Source: Larimichthys crocea
Taxonomy: Eukaryota; Chordata; Actinopteri; Sciaenidae
Length of the DNA stretch: 64,000 bases
Reading direction: 5' to 3'
Assembly (NCBI RefSeq): GCF_000972845.2
Contig: NC_040027.1
Location: 11,213,760-11,277,759, forward strand
Positions 27,761 through 41,584 of the stretch are shown here, piece by piece. A program made the translations under genes and the position numbers. The first letter of the stretch is position 1. Each line of letters starts with the position of its first letter. The notes under the pieces were generated by a model. The model had not been told where the DNA came from. It saw only the letters and a list, made by a program, of their open reading frames with translations, and did no database searches.

Positions 27761-30700
27761 CTTTATCATCTATTTCACTCTAAATGGGACTATAATCTAC
27801 GTAACAAGCATCATGCTGTATATAAAATACCTGAAACTAGCCATAAAGATCTTTTCCTTTGCAGTCAATATAAACACACCTCTTTTTACTGCCCCCTACA
27901 GGCCATTGGAAAGGACGCAGGTTTAAGTCACTTTGCTGGTGACCTCACTTCTCAGACCTAGAAGCTCTGTCCACCAATTATATACTGTCACTTGTTTGGT
28001 ACGATTAATTAACCATGATTCTAAGCAGACTTCAGCGAGAGCCGTGTGAGATTTTTGCATATTTGCTGTTGAAATCAGGAACCAAACGCTGCACTGAAGT
28101 AGGTCAACTAACCAGGATTTTTCAAAGTTGGTATTCCGTTATATTTTCCAAAAAACTTCTGTGCCATTTCTTCTTTTTGTGATTAAAATAAAACCATCAG
28201 TGCAAAAGTCTCAAATGTAAAAATCAGGATTGCATCCACGGCACAAACTGGCCTTGTGTACACACAAAGCTTCTCATCTCTATTCTGGGCGCAGGAAAGC
28301 AGCTTTTTCTCATTACCAAAAACTTTTCGAACCGTTCCCAAAAAACATAGCTTTGCTGATGCAACTGGGAACAACTCCCCGCACTGAAACTGTTGAAATT
28401 ATTTAAATGTAATACTTGCAGTTGACCTTTGGTAATAGTAGTTTTGTGCACAAAAACCTCAGTGGGATACAAATATCAAAATACAATCAAAAGGTTCTCA
28501 CTCCCTGGAATTAAGCCCTCCTTTAGGGTATGTAAATAACATTCAGCCTGCCAATCACACAGTTTTGTCCAAAGGAAGACACACTCACACTCACACGTTT
28601 CAGGTTAGAGTTGATTTCACACATTGTTCTGTCAACAATAAGCAGAAGAAGCTGTTCATACTTTGACTCTTTTGTCCTTTAAACAGTACACTGGACTCTG
28701 CTTTCTTATCAGAGCATTTACTTACAAGATGTTTGCTACTGGAGGTATTTTAGTCTGATAATCCATTGGGAATGTGAGAATGGCTTATGCAGAAATATAA
28801 ATCCCCTAAAAAGTTTTGCTAATTTGTCCCCGGGGCTTTGTGTACGTCTGGCTGCTGTGTGCACAGGAAAGATAAAGAACACTCTGCAAATATATTTATA
28901 GAAGGGAGACGAGTCTGTGTCCAACTTTTATTAATGGAGGAACCAATAGAACATATAAAGTATTATTAGACTATTACTGCAGGAATGTACAAAGGTGGAT
29001 ATTTCAGGGATAATCCATGACAAGGTTATTGTCGATTATCCCACTAATACCATCATTCACTCAAACCAGGGCTAAAGCCAAGACAACCGCAAAAATAAGC
29101 AGGTTGTAGATGGACTGAAGACAGTCAGTCTTTTGGATTTTGAAAAGGACAACTTGTAGTGTGGTGTATTTTCTCCACACATTTGTGCATAAAATTATAC
29201 GTGTCTAAAATACTTGGAAAATCAGCAGCACGCAATCGCAATATCGAATCATTTTGTGTCTGTTTTGGAAAGTGACAGCAGAGAAGTTTCTCTGTTGTGC
29301 TGGAAAGGAAAGACTGGAGAGCAGACTAGAGCTCAGCCTCAAGCTACCAAATTCATTTCATCAAATTAATAATTATGTATAATTAGACATTTTTTTTCTT
29401 CACTTTTAATTTGAAAGAAAGAAGACATTTGATTGCCTGATAATCAGACTGAATTGCCATTTCATTGTCACTTCATTATTCAGTCTGATAATGTGTCAGC
29501 TGTTAAACATTTCATACATTTTCTCTAAACTTTCTCTCCAGTGACGGATATACCGTCCGGCTGATGCCGACGCAGAAGACGTGTCAGCAGTTAACTTTGA
29601 GTTTTTTATGCCAATCGAATCAATATGACGATTTAAAAATACATTAGAGTTTACCCTCTGCAGCCTGATGTCACCAAATGGCGTATGAAAAACACGTGGG
29701 GGGATGTTGACGGGGAGCAGAGCTGTGTCATGCCAGAACCAGAGCCTGGCAAGTGACTAATGACCAAGAGACTGAAGAAGATTAAATCTGATTAAAAAGT
29801 GTTTCTTCAAGCAGATAAACCACCATCACTGAGTGTGACTCTGGAGCTGCTTTATTTAAATCTTAAAGAAATATGTTGAAAGGGGTTTAGAGGTTTGAAA
29901 CGTATCTCTGAATATGATGGTAGCATATAAACGATTCATTTTTAGTTTAAGAACTGAGTAATTCAAAGGTACAAATTACTAAATAGAGAGATGAAAATAG
30001 CTACATTGAGCAGACAAATCAATTTAAAGGGATTATTCTTAATGAAAGAACGATTTAAAAAAAAGAAAAGTCTCTCCCTGACACCTACTAGGCTCTGTAT
30101 GATAAAGAGAGACACAAGGGAGACTGGAAGGGAAAAAAGAGACGACGGGGGGGTGGAGAAAGAGAAATTGGAACAGAGCATCCTCTCTATTCCTGTGTTA
30201 ATCAGCGGGGATTGTGACGGCAGTGGAGGACACACGCCTGTGATCGAGTCCTGCTGAATAACAAAGAATCTCTGTCTGTGCAGCTCTGGCTTATCTGGCT
30301 GCCTGATGAAAATTACCCCTCATAGTGGACTCATATACTTTAATCAGATATGACCCAAGCCAGACAAATGCTCAATTCCACCTCTCCGCTCATCCATTCT
30401 CTGTACCCTCCATCCCCTCCTCTCCATCCTGCAGGCTGAATTAAGCTCTCTCTTGTGTCACTTCGTCGCCCCTCGTCCTCGCAGCCGGCGTGGATGAAAA
30501 GTCATTTTCTCCCCCTAAAACCATCAAGGTCACACTCTCCCCTCTTTCACGTCAGATCCTGATCCTCAGAAACCCTTAGGTGAGCTGAGTCTCAGGAAGT
30601 GGATTCGCTTTCAGTACACACTCTCCATGATCCTTATCCTCAATCCTACGCCCTTTCCCATGACATTTTCCATTAGATGAAAGTGGGTGTGCTGTTTTAT

Positions 30701-33700
30701 ACATTTCTCTTTTGAATTTTAGGATGTTGAAATTGTACTGGCTTCATGAAAACCAGGTTATACATTTAATTTACTCAGGACAGGGTTTAATAAAAGCAGG
30801 AGTGGGCTTTAATGAAGAATATCCATCCATCTGAGGCGAACACAGGTAATTAATTTCAATGACCTGTGTTCATCTTAATTATAGCGAGGATACGTGCATG
30901 CGGCGGCGGTGGCCTGAGGCTGCTCGTAAAAGATGGATCGGATGACAAAAAGCTCATAATTTGGCGGAATCTGAGGAAACAATGAAAGAAGGAAAACCAC
31001 AAACTGAAAAGAGTACGTTCATTTCAAAGAGCTCTTTACACTCGCCGGTTTTACAGCCAGTACATAAAGTATTTTTAAGGTTGTCCCTTTCAAAATCAGT
31101 TTCAACATTTTTGTCTATTTTGCTTTATATTGGATAGTAAAAGTAGAGAGACAGGAAAGGCGAGAGAGGAGAGACATGCAGCAAAGTGCAGAGGGCGGAT
31201 TAGTTTCTGCTGAAAGCACTCAGTCTTGATACAGATGGTGGTACACCAGGGGAGCAACTGGGGCACCCAACATTTTTCTGTGTTTTAAGTGGCCTGGTCT
31301 TCACTATATCCTGAGTTTAATACTTATATATTTATGATTCTAAGGATTAGCAGTACTTTAAGTCACAGTTAAGTTTTCTTTTAAACAAAGCACCGAAGCC
31401 CTAACTGCTCCTGGGGTGCAGATAATCGCTCTTTACACTCTGTGAGGATTAAATCTTATTTTATTTGCATAGCCTCAAATCACAAGTTTGTTTTCAGAGG
31501 TGTTTAAAATATGTTTGTCTATCCGTAAATCCTTAAGAATATTTACCAGGAAAAGAAACATCAGGAAGAGAAGAGGAGAATTCATGCTGTGTTACATAAA
31601 CAGAGGAGTAGCAGTATGAGCAACCAAAAACTTCAGGAGCTGCAAAGAACCTCAGAAATACGGTGACGTTATATACAGATGAAATGTGGCAGACACACAA
31701 TTTTTGCAAAACTACTGTGTATGAAATTAAAGATATAAAATGAATCTGAATCTGCTCATCTGGAGGGAGTCGCCGCTTCAGCAGACAACAAATCCCACAT
31801 AGACACTTAGTATACAGAACATCTAAGAATATAATCCAAATCAACTGCAGTTGTTCAACCTCAGCAGACTTCTTGTCAATAATGTTCAATTTTAAACCAT
31901 TTGAACTTTAAAATGATTCTCGCATCCTCCCGAGTTTTATTCTAAAAACCAGCCTTGTAGCTTGTTTCCTCCTGAGTCATCTGGAAGATATCGGTGTAAT
32001 CATGTCAGGAACAGGTCAGGCCTTCATCTACTCCTCCATTTCTCCCTGGATATTCTGCAGGTAAATAGGACACTGGGATATATTGATTTCCCACCAATGA
32101 AATGAAATTGGCTTGATGTATTTTTGAGGCCCTCGATCAAATCCACAGCATCCTCTTGAAACTGTAGGTCAAAGGGACATTGTGTCTCTGAACTCCTGCT
32201 TGCATTGAAGCCTGTTCTGTAATTTGACCGGTGAAATGCACGAGCACACCGAAATAAAGCAGAACATCCAGGATGACATTTTTATGCTGGTTTTATTTTT
32301 TGTAGTTTAGCATCACAGGATTTGTCAGCGTCCACGTCCCCCATGGCTGTCTGTCTGCTTGTCTACTGGTAGGAAAAAACAAAACAGAAAATACACTGTC
32401 TGTACTTTCTCCCAGTCTTCAGTCATCCTAGTTTAAACAGAGTTTATCTACTAAATTATCCACAACTACACATATAAACTTAGCTCTAGCAGTTTAAACT
32501 AAATATGGAGATATTGTCCCTGCTGCCAGAACAAGCAACAGATCAAATCAAACCTGGAGCGTTTGGATCATTTCGAGGTCATAACCTCATCAGTCAGTTT
32601 GCTTTTTTGTCTTTACCAACACATATAACAACAAATGTATCTAATGTATAAAATGTTGATTTAGCCCAGAGGATAAAACATCCACGATTTCCAAAATGAG
32701 TTTGAAAATCGGAGCCAGAGAAGGATGTTGCTGATTTATGGCTTTCTCTTTGCATGGTATAGTCTTAACTTGCGTTTGTATTTGCTGTCTATGTTCTTGT
32801 CCAATATTCTACATGTCGGTTTTTAATACAGTGCTGCCTGAATTGTTGAAGGTCACGACCATTCAATGGTGGTTTTTGGGGTTTGTCCCTTAAGTGCAGA
32901 GATTTCTCAGGATTCTCTGAATTTCTTAATCATATTATGGAGTGAAGAAGATGGTGAAAGTCTTTTGGGGATGCCCCTTTGATACCCACAATTACAAATG
33001 AACCCGTTTACCTGTGAAATTGTGTCTTTTGGACATTCAAGAACTTTCATCGTCTTTTGTTGCAACTTTATGTTGAAGCAAATTCAGAGTTAGGGTTCAT
33101 TTACAAAAGTAACAAGTGAATATTTTAGGAAAACTTGTTCAATGTGATTATTTTGCAACTTTGCAGATTAAAACTGTAAATTAAATATGTGACACAGAAG
33201 CATGTTGCTAAACATCAGTATATAAACCATATTTCTAGGAAGCAGCGTTGATGTCAGGTCTTGTGCGAAATGGAAATTACAGCGTGTCAGCTGACATGTC
33301 AGGATTTGTGTGGGTGACTTAATCCTTGTTGCACTGACAAAATTACTATGAGATAAGCAGTCATGTTGTTTTCTTCCATCTCACTACAACTTCATTCTCT
33401 TCAAATGTAAACACCTTTTATAACTATAATTTTTTAAATATCCGGACACATATTCTGATTTGCATTCTGTCCATAATGACAGTTCCTATTTTTGTCTTTG
33501 TGACAGCACACGTCGGGTTCCAACAGCTACAGAGGGCACAAAATCTGGATTTAACTCTCATGATCATTATCCTGTGATATGACGAGCAGAAACTATTTCC
33601 ATCGCATTAATCTCATCAAAGAGATCCCCTTTCAACAGGAGATTAATTTAAAAAATGGACATGGCCGTTTGTATTATGATCTTAATATTTCAAATGGAAA

Positions 33701-36700
33701 AAGAAAGGTGAGCGTGAATTTAGGGAGGTGAACGAAAACTCTGTTTAGTGGATTGTGTTTTTTTTATCTCTGCTTTTTGTGTTTCGCTCAGTTTGAAGTA
33801 TTTGCAGTCGAGGTATTTCAGTGCTCGGTACAATCTTGTGCCTCCGTCCTGCTTTTACTCGTGCCAGGTGGTTGTTTTTTTTGGGGTTTTTTTTTGTGGA
33901 GAACCAGCTGACATTTGGCAAAGACTGACTCCCTGTTCACCTTTGAACTTTTGTATCGCTGTGAACACCTTCGACCTCATGCCAGCTGCAGCGGCTGCAC
34001 ACGGAGGGATCAGATGAAGAGTACCAACAGAACGGCCATAACTGAGACTCAGATCATTTCGTATTTCAGTTATTAAACATTCACTTTCTTTGATGAGGCA
34101 TGTGATACATTAAACATTAATTGAATTATATAGACATCTTTATAATTGAGAGTACTCATCTTGCATACTTAAATCTTCTCAGCCATGATACATCAGGAGA
34201 TCACACAAGAATCCATCTTTCCAGGCTTCGAGCTTTGTGTTGAGTCCAAACCATTGTGATTATGGACCGGTCAGTGTCCTTTGAGGAATTTCTGGCAGCT
34301 TTGGTATGATCTAGGTGTAAAAGTACGTATGAAGTGAGCAACAACGATGGCGGCTGCTGAAGAGGTTACCATAGCACTGAAGTACTGAATATGTTTTCGC
34401 TCTTCGCCCGTGATAGACAGATAATTCACCTGGCTTGTACTGTTTGAAAGTGTCTACCAATTCCCAAACTTCCCAGTCAGGTTATTGTTGTGCAAGAGGT
34501 TACACAAAACTGATGGGAAAGATTCTCCTTTAAGATAATTTCAAGCTTTACACGATATTTTGAGGTGATTATATAAGAATTTTTAATTATGAGATTGTAT
34601 AATAAACCAGAGGAAGACAGCATGAGACAGCAAGGACAGATCATTAGTCTGTTTTTAACTCAGCATGTTGCTGTAATCTTTTATTTCATCAACTGGGGGC
34701 TCTGGAAGTTGAAGTTGGAAGCAACAAAACAAACTTTTATTTCAATAATAATTAGAAGGCCTGATGACTAAACTAAGACCTTAAGAGTTTGTAACCAGCC
34801 CCAGAAAAGTATAAATCCCTCAGTCCCTTAGTTTTTAATCCTCCATATGGTAACTAAACTTCATAGCAGGGAATCACGAACACCATGACTTCCATCACTG
34901 GCTATAAATAGTGTATTCTGGTGGACGTGATAGAACATAGAAACAGGTTTCTACCTGAACATTAACGGGGATTCACCCTTTTTTTCCTGAATACATTCCC
35001 AGAGGGTTTTTCAGGACGGCACAGCTAATTACTCTCAGTGACGAGCAATAAAGAGATGCTGTCAGCGTGTGAGTTAATGTTCGGATGTGTCTGTCCCACA
35101 GCTGAACCAGCGGCACAGCACATCTGGCACAGGGAGTCCCCCTCAGCACGCCTAATGATCCAAACCCTTTCTGTTTAATAACTGATCTGTAGCACCAACA
35201 ATTTGCTTTTTCCTCCAGTGGATGAGTGATTATAGTTTCACAAGGCTCACAGGAGCAGACATGACATGCCTCTTTCTTCTTCTTTTTTTTTTTTAAAGCT
35301 TGACAGTGGGAATCAAAATAAGTACAAGACTCTATAGACGCCATTGAAAACAACCCTTTTTTCTGTCTCTAGCAAAAAATACAAACCAAGGTCAAGCTGT
35401 AATCACGAGATCTTTAAGAAAAGACAAAGACATCAAGGTAAGAGGACTCTATATCGAACCCTACCAACAGACAAGAATGTTTCAAGAACAGTGCATTGCA
35501 ACTGTGGTAAAGTTGAAATTAGGAAAAGATTGTGGTTATTACAAATTAAATATGGTTAGGACGTGATTAAGGTTAGTCTGAAACAGGATGCAAACTCTGG
35601 TCTCCACACCTCAGATGCCCTACATATCCCTCCACCACCTCAAACTCCATACTTTTCGCCTCGCTGCACAAAGGACACTCTGCATTAGCACTGAACATTG
35701 GATGTAAATCATGGAGTGAACAATCCATCAATATGTATAATTTCTAGGGCATTCTTGCCACAATTCATATTTCTTCTCTAAGTCATAACTGAGCCAAATC
35801 TAAACAACACACAGAAATAAAACGCTGCTTTATTATCAAAGTAATCCAGCGATAGTTAACTGTAACATAACATGGCACACTTTTAATGGTGTGGTGCTCG
35901 TTGTATAGTAGCATCCTCAAAACAGCAACTATACTATATGCATCTTGTACTTTTACAGGTCCCACACCAACATTTTTTAATCATTTTTCTTTTCAACATA
36001 GACAAATGTCTTGTCCCTTTTTCCACTTTAACGACTGTGCAGGGTTACAGGGCTCTGCTTCTGACTCACATGTTAAAAAACGATCCAGTGGAGTAATGAA
36101 AATCTGAGCTTAAAACAAGACAGATGCATAAATAGTAAAAGAATACCTAAAAAAAAGCAATATCAATGGTAGTGAAATATGATCTGTTGGTGCGACACTA
36201 CACCATAGTTGTAACCTGTAACCTGTAGTTCGATCGCAGGAATAATTTCAGGATATTTTTACATGTTTTCGCTTTTCTCAAGAGGTGGACACACAAGGTA
36301 AAGTCAAAGTGAGTGACTGTGACCTTTTTGTTCATCTCAGCTGATAGTAATGTCACTCTAATCAATACGGCATTAATGCATTCCCCTCGTGCTCTCTCCT
36401 TCCAGTGGACTCCAAGGGTACCTGTCTCAGCCCGTTCAGCAAAGTCACTCCGGTTCTTTAGTCGCCACCGTCATGAATCATTAAACAGTCGATCTCTCTT
36501 CTGCTGCTGCATCCAAAACATGTTGGAGGGGTTTCCCTGCCATCACCAAGTCGATTCAGTTTAAAGCTGATTACGAGTTACTGACATTTTTAAATCAGTT
36601 TGACAACCTTGTTAACAGAGACATTGCAATTTTCTGCTTCATGTCAGCAGGTATAAAATCATATTTAGGCTGAGTTTATACCTGAGAATGAAATGACAAC

Positions 36701-37284
36701 TGATGAAACATAAGTACAAAAGAAAATAACGGTACAAACTCTTATAAAATATGTAGAATATGCAGAAGCTAAACTTGGAGAACAAGCAAAAAGACTATCC
36801 TCTTAAAAATCAACATTATTTGCACAATATCTATATGGCTTCATGCAATTTCGCTTTAGAAGAGCTTTTATTTTATCATCGCTCCTCTCCTGGTGTCCTC
36901 CATCTCAGATGTGATAATGGAAACCTCTGGCAAATGGAATTGTTTTGAAAAGCCTTCCCCGGCTGTCTTTTCCCTGATGAAACACATTTGTTTCTGCTGC
37001 TTTCCCTCCTCAGACGTCTTCGTGGGGAAAATGGTCTTTTCACAGCTTCCCCTCGACGTGTCAGAAAGACAAAATCTGCTCTCTGAAAATTTAATTATCA
37101 CAAATGGTGAGCCGGAGCAGCCGGGGCTTGCACAGGCAGGGCCGCCCTTTTCAGTCACAGAGGGAGATTCCCCCGATCTCAACACACGGTCATCGCATTG
37201 AACCACCTCAGTACATTTAGGCTGAAGTTTTTATGTATTATAGAGACTAGCAGGTTTACAGTGCATCATCAGTGGTGTTGTTCA

Positions 37285-38060
37285 GAGGTAGTGTTGCAAG
37301 AACTGCTCAACTAAGTAAAGAGAATCAACAGTCCATCATTACTTTAAGACATAAAGGTCAGTGAATCTAGAAAATTGCAAGAACCTTGAATGTGTCGCAG
37401 TCGCAAAAAAACATCAAACACTACGATGAAGCTGACCAAGAGTTACGTCTGCTGCAGAGGACCAGCCTCAGATTAGAGCCCATGTAAATGTTTAGTTTAG
37501 ACGCATCCCAACTGTTTGGAGGAATCAGGCCTTGGTGGTCAAAGTGCTGGAAAGAAACGAACAACTGAAGGAATCGAAGAAGAGAACTGAACACAAGGAA
37601 TGGACTTTAGACCTGTTAAGATCTGAACTTCAGTCTGATGAATGTGATCGATTGGTATCAGCATGTGTGGTTCCCACCCTGAAGCATGGAGGAGGAGGTG
37701 TGATGGTGTGGAGGTGCTTAACCAGCATGGCCACTACCATAGCATAGCATGCCATCCCATCTGGTTCTGGACCATCATTTCTCTTTCATGACCCCAAACA
37801 CACTTCCATGCTATGTAAGGACTACTTGACCAACAAGGAGAGTGATAGTGAGTGCTCCATCAGATGTCCTCCACCCAGTTGAGATGCTTTGGGATGGGTT
37901 GTACCACAGAGTTAAGGTAAAGCAAGTGCTCGGCACCTTTAGGGAACTCCTTCAAGACTGTTTGGAAAGCTTTCAAGATGACGACCTTATGAATCTGACT
38001 GAGGGAATGCCAATGAGTTTGCAAAACCATCATCAAGGCGTGATGTGAAAGAGAGCTGTC
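37285..38060 (+). mobile_element. Decayed Tc1/mariner-type transposon
   Basis: Fragments of a Tc1-family transposase gene occur in order: the helix-turn-helix part at about 37,305-37,470, then VVPTLKHGGGGVMVWRC at about 37,665-37,720, and finally HPVEMLWDGLYHRVKVKQ with LLQDCLESF at about 37,870-37,980. The element is heavily deleted (under 0.8 kb against a usual 1.3-1.6 kb), out of frame and with stop codons, so it cannot move itself. Terminal inverted repeats were not found. Confidence 0.85.
37532..38048 (+). pseudogene. Tc1-like transposase pseudogene
   Basis: Broken transposase reading frame inside the Tc1-type element. Two frames (37532-37747 and 37842-38048) carry separate parts of the DDE catalytic domain. 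The region that should hold the second catalytic aspartate is garbled by deletion and a stop codon. The VEMLWD motif, where the family has its terminal glutamate, is still visible. Confidence 0.8.
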
Positions 38061-38609
38061 CTTCTCAGTGGGTGAAAGATGGAGAGAGAAAACAATACTA
38101 AAACAAATATCAGACATCAAGAAATAAATAACTCCTGTTACTTACAGGAAATTTAAAATGAAAAGATCGTGCATTTTGTAAAATCTGTCAAGTCGATCAA
38201 GCATGAATGAAAAAAACAAAATAATAAGTAAAAATTAAGTGTTTGACATAGAAATGCTGTTGTAGCGTACTTGTATTTGTAGTGTAGTGAGTTTTCAAGG
38301 GGCGGACCACCAGACTGCCCCACTTTGGCTTCAAAACCCTCCCTGTTGTTGAGGTCTCAAAGTTTTTTAACTTATCAGGACTGCACCACACTGCTGTAAC
38401 CAAATATTCTCCACGTGTGGAATAAACTGTAAACTAGAGATAGAATAGCAAAAACAACTTGATCATCCTAAGGAGAGACATGAGCTGAGGGAAGAGCACA
38501 CAATATATTTTCAATTAATCATAAGATAAGGATTTCTTTTCCTTCATAATGTGACTCTAACTCATTCTCCGTAATGACGCCATTCATCAGTGTCTGCAGG
38601 ATAAGGGCC

Positions 38610-38633
38610 GTTGTTGTTGTTGTTGTTGTTGTT
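38610..38633 (+). repeat. (GTT)8 trinucleotide repeat
   Basis: Eight GTT units in intergenic DNA. Confidence 0.95.
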
Positions 38634-39879
38634 TGTGTCGCTGTTATATAACTACAGCGTTTGCTGCATTTAATCTCACAGCGGTTTCAAATTTATGGGG
38701 TTGAACATCTAACCTTCCTGTGGTTGTCATTGTCGTCGTCGCGTGTCATTCAGACCGGGTTCCCTCGAGGTGAACAGTGAGCTCCTCTGATGCCACGATC
38801 CGTCTCCTGCCATTTACCGTCCCATCTCTGCAAACTGATGCAGGATAACGATGGGAGGGACTCAAACAGCAGAGTACCCACAGAGCAGGATGTCAGGATG
38901 GTAAAAATTATGTTCAGTAATGTGGATTTACTCACAGCAATCACATTGGTTTAATGTCATTACAGTGACACTGATGGAAATAGCTGGCAGCCTGCATGAA
39001 AATGTCACTGACCTTGCAAACCAGGAATCTAACTAAAATTGGATCTCTCGCTCTGTGTTGGAGCCAGAGACATAAATGGCAACGATCGACCCAACAACAA
39101 TTATTATACTAATTTGATGTATTTAGTGTTGAGACAGTGCAGTGAGTGTCTCACCGTATGTCAGTATTTGTGTGGTAATGCAGAGCCGTGCACCGAAATG
39201 AGCAATTATCTGTGTTTGCTGAGAGAAATGATGCCATGACATGAAATTCTGTAAGGCTAAGAGTAAGAAGACAATATGAGTATACGACTGTCATACGTAG
39301 GAACATCTCCGAGAAGTTACTTCAGCTGAAAGGTCAGAGATCCTCACACGAGCAAAGTGGCTCATAAAAGTAACATATATTCATACAGTGCCTGCCCTTC
39401 ATCTAATGAGATCAGAAAGCTTTAACTCGATTACAAGAAGCTAAAGTTTAGTTGTTTCTCACCTTGACCAGTGAATCTTCCCGTGATGATCGTCTGACAC
39501 TCATCTTTAACCTCTTCTCGTACACACTGTACTTTGACACCCAACTCTCGGCAGGCACTATCAAGTCACATTTTAGTGACTAGACTCTGTGGAAGTGTGG
39601 ATGTGTGGTTAGACTCTGTGGAAGAAATGTATGAGATGGAGAAGGTGACTTGTAGCATTATTAAAAAGAAAAAAGTGTTTAAAGTGTTTAAGTAAGCGAG
39701 ATGGATTGGTATATGATAAGTGAGGATTGGGGGAGGGGTTGTACAGAGGTATAAAAGTAACAAGCCAAAGTCTGAACATGTATTGTATGTTTACTCTATT
39801 TTCTTTTCATTTTTTTCTCTTCTTTACTATTATTTCTTCTGAGGTATATTTGCAAATGGCTCTGAATGAGTGTACACCA

Positions 39880-40220
39880 ACCAAATGGACAAAACTATGA
39901 TGGAAATATGGTATAATATGTGCACATTAGATACTCAGAGGCATATATGTAAACATAGATGTATAGTTTCACTTAATTTGTTTGATTGATTGTTTATTGG
40001 ATTGTTTATGATTTGAAGGTTCCTTATTCGCACATACACAGGGTGGGGTGAAAAAAAAAGGTGTGATGATTGGGAAAGTAACTGTTAAATGTAATCATTG
40101 TTTGACACAATAAAGTATATATATATAAAAAAAAGTGACTTACAGAGAGCAATTTGGGGTTCAGTATCTTGCCCAAGGACGACCCGCTCTACGCTCTGAG
40201 CCAGCGCCGCCCTAAACTAT
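39880..40220 (+). mobile_element. Possible retroelement tail plus teleost repeat fragment
   Basis: The left part ends ACACAATAAAGTATATATAT followed by an A-run, like the 3' end of a non-LTR retrotransposon. The right part contains GGGGTTCAGTATCTTGCCCA and AAGGACGACC, phrases of a widespread fish repeat. Class uncertain. Confidence 0.45.
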
Positions 40221-41543
40221 ACGTTACATACAATCTATACATTACAACATAATATTGCTTCTTTCTACAGTTTCATGTTTAATGTGGTGGCAAGAATCCA
40301 AAACAGGAACCGAGGTGAGACAGGGCTTGGGGGGTACCAGGGGAATATCCTGACGCACAGGGAGGTCAGCAAGGCACAAAAAACAAGTTTTAAAAAGATG
40401 CACAAAGTTAGACATAGTGTTGTTGATCTCTGAAGTTGAGGTTGGGCTGATTAATGAAGAGGAGCTGGTGATGAGGTGATCAGAGGCAGACAGCTTCATC
40501 ATAACATACTGAGACTTTTCACGTTATAACGTGATACTGATCAGAACAAAAACAAATGACGTTCATTATGATGACATTATATGTAGGTTTACTTTTAGAA
40601 ATGTTACTTTCTCTCGAGACTTCATGATGAACCGGAACAAAACCCTTTAATATCTTTATACTGCGGTCACAAATGGCTTCACATTTTCTATCATGAACAG
40701 AAAATATGAATATTACAGTTTATCCTGAAACAATATTTAAATAAATAAAAAAAAAAGTTTTCTGCTAGGACAGTAAATATCAACAATGTCTCTAACTATT
40801 TATGGACACACATCTGATGTTTGTGTGTTCAGACTGAATGTCAAATCAATTTCTGCCTCAACTTATTTGCATGAATCTGAATGCTGGAGGCTTTTTTTTT
40901 CAGTCTGTGTTTGTTCACCAACATATTTCCCAGATATGAGTGTGTGTGTGTGTGTTTGTGTGCGTGTGTGTTTGTGTGTGGATTGTGCCTCGTGCGTTTG
41001 CTTTGACTTCAGCTTAGATTTTGAAGTTTAGTGGGAATTCCAGTCGAGTTATTTTTCTGCTTTTCGATAAGGACACATTTGGTTGAAACATTTTAAAATT
41101 CTGCCTCCATCCTGACTGAAGCCATTTCTAGTTGAATCCCTCCTTTGACTTGGTTTGAAATGGCATGGCTGTAAAGATTTCACTTTGCGTTCAGTTTGAA
41201 TTTGAGTTACCTTGGAAAGGAGAGCAAAGCCTGTCGAACTGTCTATCCCTCTTCTGTCTCCCTGACCAGCTATCTGTTCTCCACATCTCTTTTTGTTTTA
41301 AACGGGAAGCTGCTGTGAGTAAGAAGGAGAATATTGAGAGTGATGGAGTCGGCCGTCAGAGTTTGGCAGGACTGTGGAGCCCTATCTCACTCTGACAAGG
41401 CCTTAAACGTCTGCTTGTGCAAAGGTTGTGGTTTCAATTTTCCTCCTCTCCAATCCTACGGGGGACAAAGTACAGCCGCCACAACCAACAGAACCACAGA
41501 TTCCAATCTAAACCCTAATGAACTGAGGGACTCTCACCATCAC

Positions 41544-41546
41544 TGT

Positions 41547-41582
<36 letters not shown>
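41544..41582 (+). repeat. (TG)n microsatellite with one interruption
   Basis: About 19 TG units interrupted by one TTTG, in intergenic DNA. Confidence 0.9.

Positions 41583-41584
<2 letters not shown>

Larger units (their letters stand above)
24961..37284. other. Gene-poor intergenic region
   Basis: No supportable gene. Contents: a perfect 42-bp tandem duplication (25232-25315), a common teleost repeat (25829-26085), a decayed hAT-like fragment (27680-27760), and long AT-rich stretches. Some stretches have homeobox-core words (TTAATTA, TAATTA), for example 30838-30890 and 33600-33660, but no coding structure. Confidence 0.55.

Noticed and set aside
36893..37201. Plus-strand 102-residue frame
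   Set aside because: Open on both strands over the same bases, no domain and no splice partners; cannot be told from chance.
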